Positions 22,778 through 26,912 of a stretch of DNA of 26,912 nt are shown here, piece by piece; position 1 is the first letter of the stretch; each line of letters begins with the position of its first letter. The notes under the pieces are model-generated. The model did no database searches and was not told the origin of the DNA. It saw only the letters and a list, made by a program, of their open reading frames with translations. Where the stretch lies: the NCBI GenBank assembly GCA_024232355.1, contig JAAEPW010000961.1:1-26912 (forward strand), written 5' to 3'. A program made the translations under genes and the position numbers. The DNA comes from Chloroflexota bacterium. Its GTDB lineage: Bacteria > Chloroflexota > Anaerolineae > B4-G1.

Positions 22778-25700
22778 ATGACTCAATTTCAAGTTGGTGA
22801 TTTGATCGAGAATCGCTACCGCATCTTGCACGTGATCGAAACAGGCGGTATGGGAACTTTGTATCGCGTGGTTGACGAGGCCAAGGATGATGAGATCATT
22901 GCGCTCAAAACGGTGCGATTGAGCGATTCGGTGGCCGATAAACTCGCGAGCGTGGAACTCTTCCAACGCGAATTCCAGTTGTTGACCGAGTTACGCCATC
23001 CCAATCTTGTCTCGGTCTATGACTTTGGCATCACTACCGGGGGCGAGATCTATTTTACGATGGAGTGGGTCGAGGGGCAAGAACTAGAGCCTGGAAAGCC
23101 CAAGTTGGAGCCAGAGGCTACTATTCCGGTGATCGTGCAGATCTGCCGGGCATTGGCCTATCTCCACGCCCGTGGAGTAATTCACGGGGACCTCAAACCG
23201 GCCAATGTATTGATGGTGGATGATGCCTCTGACGTTGGCCAGCGGGCCAAGATACTGGATTTTGGGGTGGCCCTGGAGACCAGATCGGTCGAGGCCCGAG
23301 CGCGGTATTACTCGCTAGGCTACTCGGCGCCAGAGATGCGAGAAAAGCGAGCGGTGGACCATCGATCAGACCTGTACGGCCTGGGGGCGATGTGGTACGC
23401 GTTGCTGCTGGGAGAACCACCCACGTTCATGTTTGGCGCCGAATCGATGATTCCGTTTGCGTTGAACGAAGCACTGGACCCTCAAGATCAGGTTTCGATG
23501 GCTTTGAAGGGAGTGATCATTCGCTTGCTGGCGACGACTCCCGAGGGACGCTATACCAGTGCCAACGAGGTGATCGAGGCGGTGAACGAGGTCACTGGGA
23601 GCACGTACGGGCTGGAAACTCGAGAGACGGCCAGCAGTTATGCGCTGCGAACGCGCTTTGTGAATCGTGAGACAGAGATGGAGGTGCTCCAGACAATGTG
23701 GGAGCAAGCAAAATCTGGATCGGGCAAGTTGGTGCTGATCAGTGGGGAGAGCGGGTTGGGCAAGACTCGGTTGGTGGAGGAACTAGAGATACGGGCGGAA
23801 CTAGAGGGTGCCCGAGTGGTGTGGGGGCAGTGCGTGGAGAGCGGGGGCAGTGCCTACAAACCATGGCGTGAGGTATTGCGGGTGCTGATTCGTTACGTAG
23901 AAGGCGCGAGGTTGTCGCAAAAGGTCGAGCTAGATATAAAGCGAGTAGGACCAGTGCTGGCAGCGATGTTGCCCGAGTTGTGGGATCGGGACTATATGGC
24001 GGGCCTGACCCCTCCGGCAGAATTGGCTCCCCAGGCAGCACAACAACGCTTGCATAGTGCCATCGTCCATATACTGATAGCAGCAGCCAAGTTGCGGCCA
24101 ACGGTGATCGTGATGGAAAACGCGCAATGGGCAGACCAGGCCACGCTGGCGATGTTGAGTTTTTTGACGCGTATGATTGAACAGATGGGATTGCTGGTGT
24201 GCGTCACGTACCGCATCAACGAGGTCAGCATAAATAATCCACTGGTCAGGATGGCGGGTGACCATGTGCTGCGTATTCCGATACAAGCACTATCGCCCCA
24301 AGTCACCTCCGAGTTGGTGCGCTCGATGTTGGGTTTGGAAGAGTTACCGGTGCTGTTGGCAGATCAGTTGCAGCGGACGACGGGAGGTAACGCATTTTTC
24401 GTGCAAGAGTTGATTCGTTCGTTGGCCGCAGAGGGAAAAGTGCTGCGTCGAACTGTGGACGGATGGTGGGTTGATCAGGAATTGCTGAGAAAGGTCCAAT
24501 TGCCAGAAAGCATCCACCAAGTAATTGGACGGCGATTAACGCAATTATCAACAGACGCACACCAAATGTTGGGCTGGGCATCGGTGATGGGGATCGTGTG
24601 TTGGGAGGGGGGACTGTCCGAGGTTGGCGGAGTGCCCCGGTCGCAGATACGGGAGACGTTGCTTGAATTATTGGACCTCAAATTGCTGGTCGTGCGGGAC
24701 GAGTCGGCCTTTGCGGGAGAACCCGAATATCTATTTCTCAATCCGACCGTCCGAAAAGTGAGATATGAGAGTATTGCGGGAGGGGAGCGACAAAAGATCC
24801 ACAAGCGTGTGGTGGCGTGGTTGATGGCTCGGGAGGATGAGGTGATCGACGAACATCTGGGTTTGCTCGCCGATCACCTGGAAAAAGCTGGGCAGACGGA
24901 GCAGGCGCTCGTTTACTTGCATCGGGCCGGGGAGCAGGCATTGGCCCAATTCGCCAACGAGCAAGCCGTGGACTATTTGAATCGCGCTATGGCCTTGGTG
25001 TCCGAGGAACAGTTGACCACCCGGTACAATTTGCTGCTCTCCCGCGAGGCGATCTACCATTTGCAGGGAGCGCGGGATGCACAAGCGGAGGACCTGGACG
25101 CGTTGGAGCATCTGGCTCAGGTCCGGCAGCGACCGGAAGAACAGGCTGAGGTGGCCTTGCGCCGGGCCAAGGTCGCGCTCGTCACTGGCGACTATCCGGC
25201 GGTCATTGCGTCGGTCCAGGTCGGCATCGCCCAAGCCCAGGCCGCTGAAGATTTGGAACGGGAAGCCGAGGCCCAGTTGCGGTGGGGGGAGGCGCTCTCG
25301 CGGCAAGACGAGTACGATGCAGGATACGAGCGTCTCAAGTCTGCTCTGGTTCTGGCGCAGACGTCCGGACGGCGCGACTTGGAGGTAGAGATATTGCTTG
25401 ATATAGGAAATGTCGCCATGACTTTGGTGGGCTATACCGAGGGACGGAACTATTCTGAACAAGCCCTGGCGATTGCGCATGAAATTGGTCACCGTCAATT
25501 TGAGGGTATGGCGTTGCTCAGTCTGGGGTCTGCTGTTTCTGTATTGGGAGATCATACGAAAGCGTGGGACTATTATGAAAAAGCTCTGATGATTGCGCGT
25601 GAAATTGGTCACCGGCAGGATGAGAATTCGGCACTGCTCGAGTTGGGGCTTGTGACCCGTTTCCTGGGAGATCATGCCAGCTCGCGGGACTATTTTGAGC

Positions 25701-26434
25701 GCGTTCTGGACGTCTCTCGTGAGATCGGCGACCGGAGAATTGAGTCAATTTCGCTCCTTAATCTGGGGGTGATTACTCGCAGCCTGGGAGATTATGCCGG
25801 AGCGCAGGACTATTTTGAGCGCGTTTTAGTGATTTTCCGCAAGATGGGGGACAGGTCACGCGCGAGTTTGACGCTCCACGACTTGGGAATTGTGGCCGAT
25901 CTTCAAGGGGACTATGCCAGAGCACAGAGCTATAACGAACAATCTCTGGCCTTGGCTCGTGAGGTTAGTAATCGGATGGGTGTGGGCTATGCTCTGAATG
26001 CCCTGGCGCGTTCGCTGGTCGGGTTGGAAGAATTGGCAAAAGCTGTTGCTATTTACCAACAAGCTGTAGACGAAAGACGAGAGTCGGGTGACGTTAGCTT
26101 GGTTATCGAATCTCTGGCTGGGTTGGCTCATGCTACCCTGCTCCAAGGGGATTTGGCTGCGGCACAACTCCATGTCGAGGAGATTTTGAGTTATTTGGAG
26201 AACAATATGCTGGATGGTACAGAAGACCCCCTCCGTATTTATCTGATCTGTTACCACGTCTTGCGCGCCAACCAGGATCATCGCACTCAAGATGTCTTGA
26301 CTACTGCTCATACCTTGCTGCAAGAGCACGCGGCCAAGATCAGCGATGAGGAAATGCGCCGTTCTTTCTTGGAAAATGTGGCCGTACACCGAGAGATTGT
26401 GGACGAATGGACGAATCGGCAAAACAACGCATAA
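22778..26434 (+). CDS. PknK-like Ser/Thr kinase-AAA_16/STAND ATPase-TPR protein, copy D (altered Walker B)
   Basis: The 1218-aa protein is started at 22778, where AAAGGGAGG precedes ATG and the product aligns with the other copies. An earlier in-frame ATG lies inside copy C and would add 34 unrelated residues. The kinase has IETGGMG (Glu21 in place of the first loop glycine), Lys44, IHGDLKPAN with Asp138, and ILDFGVA with Asp161. Walker A SGESGLGKT (322-330) is intact. The Walker B region reads VIVMENAQWADQA (Glu447, Asn448), where the other copies have EDAHWADEA, so three polar or acidic positions are amides. Seven TPR units and AAKISDEEMRRSFLENV follow. The kinase may work while the ATPase is impaired or locked. 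The next copy starts 25 bp later. Confidence 0.9.
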   Translation: MTQFQVGDLIENRYRILHVIETGGMGTLYRVVDEAKDDEIIALKTVRLSDSVADKLASVELFQREFQLLTELRHPNLVSVYDFGITTGGEIYFTMEWVEGQELEPGKPKLEPEATIPVIVQICRALAYLHARGVIHGDLKPANVLMVDDASDVGQRAKILDFGVALETRSVEARARYYSLGYSAPEMREKRAVDHRSDLYGLGAMWYALLLGEPPTFMFGAESMIPFALNEALDPQDQVSMALKGVIIRLLATTPEGRYTSANEVIEAVNEVTGSTYGLETRETASSYALRTRFVNRETEMEVLQTMWEQAKSGSGKLVLISGESGLGKTRLVEELEIRAELEGARVVWGQCVESGGSAYKPWREVLRVLIRYVEGARLSQKVELDIKRVGPVLAAMLPELWDRDYMAGLTPPAELAPQAAQQRLHSAIVHILIAAAKLRPTVIVMENAQWADQATLAMLSFLTRMIEQMGLLVCVTYRINEVSINNPLVRMAGDHVLRIPIQALSPQVTSELVRSMLGLEELPVLLADQLQRTTGGNAFFVQELIRSLAAEGKVLRRTVDGWWVDQELLRKVQLPESIHQVIGRRLTQLSTDAHQMLGWASVMGIVCWEGGLSEVGGVPRSQIRETLLELLDLKLLVVRDESAFAGEPEYLFLNPTVRKVRYESIAGGERQKIHKRVVAWLMAREDEVIDEHLGLLADHLEKAGQTEQALVYLHRAGEQALAQFANEQAVDYLNRAMALVSEEQLTTRYNLLLSREAIYHLQGARDAQAEDLDALEHLAQVRQRPEEQAEVALRRAKVALVTGDYPAVIASVQVGIAQAQAAEDLEREAEAQLRWGEALSRQDEYDAGYERLKSALVLAQTSGRRDLEVEILLDIGNVAMTLVGYTEGRNYSEQALAIAHEIGHRQFEGMALLSLGSAVSVLGDHTKAWDYYEKALMIAREIGHRQDENSALLELGLVTRFLGDHASSRDYFERVLDVSREIGDRRIESISLLNLGVITRSLGDYAGAQDYFERVLVIFRKMGDRSRASLTLHDLGIVADLQGDYARAQSYNEQSLALAREVSNRMGVGYALNALARSLVGLEELAKAVAIYQQAVDERRESGDVSLVIESLAGLAHATLLQGDLAAAQLHVEEILSYLENNMLDGTEDPLRIYLICYHVLRANQDHRTQDVLTTAHTLLQEHAAKISDEEMRRSFLENVAVHREIVDEWTNRQNNA

Positions 26435-26459
26435 AGCAAACATTGCTGGAGGGGCATAG

Positions 26460-26720
26460 ATGACAGAGTTTAAAGTTAGAGAACTGATCGAAAATCGGTA
26501 TCGAGTGTTGGACGTGATCGGCAAGGGCGGGATGGGCATGCTCTACCGTGTGGTTGACGAGGTCCAGAACAGTGAGATCGTTGCCCTCAAGATGGTGCGT
26601 TTGGAGAGAGCGGGCGAGGGCAGTGAGCGCGTGGGGCATTTTCAGCGCGAGTTTCAGTTGCTGACCCAACTCTACCATCCCAACTTGGTCTCGGTCCACG
26701 ACTATGGCATCACGGCTGAG
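26460..26720 (+). pseudogene. PknK-like kinase, copy E, truncated by an IS element
   Basis: The first 87 codons encode a typical array N-terminus: MTEFKVRELIENRYRV, Gly-loop IGKGGMG, VALKMV with the ATP-binding Lys, and LYHPNLVSVHDYGITAE. The match to the paralogues stops at GAG (26718-26720). The frame then enters IS sequence, adding Arg-Val-Phe before a TAA at 26730-26732. The catalytic lobe is therefore missing and the product cannot be active. TGGAGG lies before the ATG and the gap from copy D is 25 bp. The Gly-loop puts it with the A/C subtype. The rest of the gene may continue beyond the IS, outside the window. Confidence 0.88.
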
Positions 26721-26912
26721 AGGGTGTTTTAAAAGTTATGTCAACTTACAGATGGCGCAGCTTACAAGGCAACGGCTGGGTTACGTGCCAGACGGCGCAA
26801 CATGATGTGAACCATCGCTGCATAAATCATGGCTTCGCTGGTTTCCGGCAATTGCTCATAATCTTTGCTCAACCGCCGGTAGCGACCCAACCAAGCAAAC
26901 GTTCGCTCGACA
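26721..26912 (-). mobile_element. IS5-family insertion sequence, right end (partial)
   Basis: Foreign sequence begins within a few bases of 26720, where homology between copy E and its paralogues is lost, and runs to the window edge. It contains the 3' part of a transposase gene on the minus strand and a terminal segment beginning AGGGTGTTTTAAAAG that is probably the terminal inverted repeat. The other end and any target duplication are outside the window, so exact borders are uncertain. Confidence 0.8.
26762..26911 (-). CDS. IS5-family transposase, C-terminal 49 residues (partial)
   Basis: The minus strand reads [20 protein letters not shown] and ends [11 protein letters not shown] before TAA (26762-26764). 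[16 protein letters not shown] is the hallmark C-terminal motif of IS5-family DDE transposases; its Glu is probably the third catalytic acid. The N-terminal part and start are beyond the right edge. The gene points toward the truncated copy E and ends about 40 bp from the insertion border. Confidence 0.88.
   Translation of the reverse strand, partial: VERTFAWLGRYRRLSKDYEQLPETSEAMIYAAMVHIMLRRLARNPAVAL

Noticed and set aside
24731..25675. 314-codon antisense open frame in copy D
   Set aside because: It mirrors the TPR repeats, and its apparent internal repeats come from the sense-strand repeat structure.
13900..26200. Periodic 120-bp similarity in the array, considered as CRISPR or DNA satellite repeats
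   Set aside because: It stays in frame and encodes 40-residue TPR units; there are no short identical repeats with unique spacers and no cas genes.
11361..26434. Idea that the array proteins are LuxR/MalT-type transcription regulators
   Set aside because: The ATPase-TPR part resembles them, but no helix-turn-helix domain is visible at the C-terminus; an N-terminal kinase is present instead.

Overview
The window looks like a chromosomal segment of a free-living, probably filamentous or biofilm-forming bacterium of the Chloroflexota (Anaerolineae/Caldilineae-like). This placement is an inference. It rests on the zinc-ribbon/TPR/PD40 membrane protein, the giant kinase-ATPase-TPR proteins with their shared C-terminal block, and the split Wzz/BY-kinase polysaccharide genes. 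No rRNA or other strong phylogenetic marker is present.

Left part (1-8.7 kb), all on the minus strand. Three tRNA genes (Pro-TGG, Gly-TCC, and a CAT-anticodon tRNA cut by the window edge) lie behind a strong sigma70-type promoter. Upstream of them is a membrane protein with zinc ribbon, TPR and PD40 propeller. Then comes an exopolysaccharide operon, in transcription order: GT2 glycosyltransferase, RNase HII, Roadblock/LC7 protein, GT4 glycosyltransferase, two Wzz/CapA-like membrane proteins, a BY-kinase/CpsD-like ATPase, and a long-form glucose-1-phosphate thymidylyltransferase. Genes are tightly packed, several overlap, and one internal promoter is visible. Together they should make dTDP-sugar, transfer sugars to lipid carriers, and control polymer length and export.

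Middle (8.6-9.3 kb). A divergent regulatory region holds a promoter facing each way and a 151-bp MITE-like element with 12-bp inverted ends and a 7-bp direct repeat on its flanks.

Right part (9.3-26.7 kb), all on the plus strand. A soluble PAS-PAS hybrid histidine kinase with its own receiver domain is followed by a tandem array of at least five very large paralogues (four complete, 1140-1218 aa). Each complete copy fuses a Ser/Thr protein kinase, an AAA_16/STAND-type ATPase and a TPR superhelix, the architecture of mycobacterial PknK but without a recognisable DNA-binding domain. The copies alternate between two subtypes (A, C and probably E versus B, D), which suggests the array grew by duplication of a two-gene unit. 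One copy (D) has an amide-substituted Walker B region. The fifth copy is cut after its first 87 codons by an IS5-family element that runs off the right end.

The array, with its upstream histidine kinase, is the most interesting system here. It looks like a lineage-expanded signalling module with ligand-sensing TPR domains. Its input and output cannot be read from the sequence.
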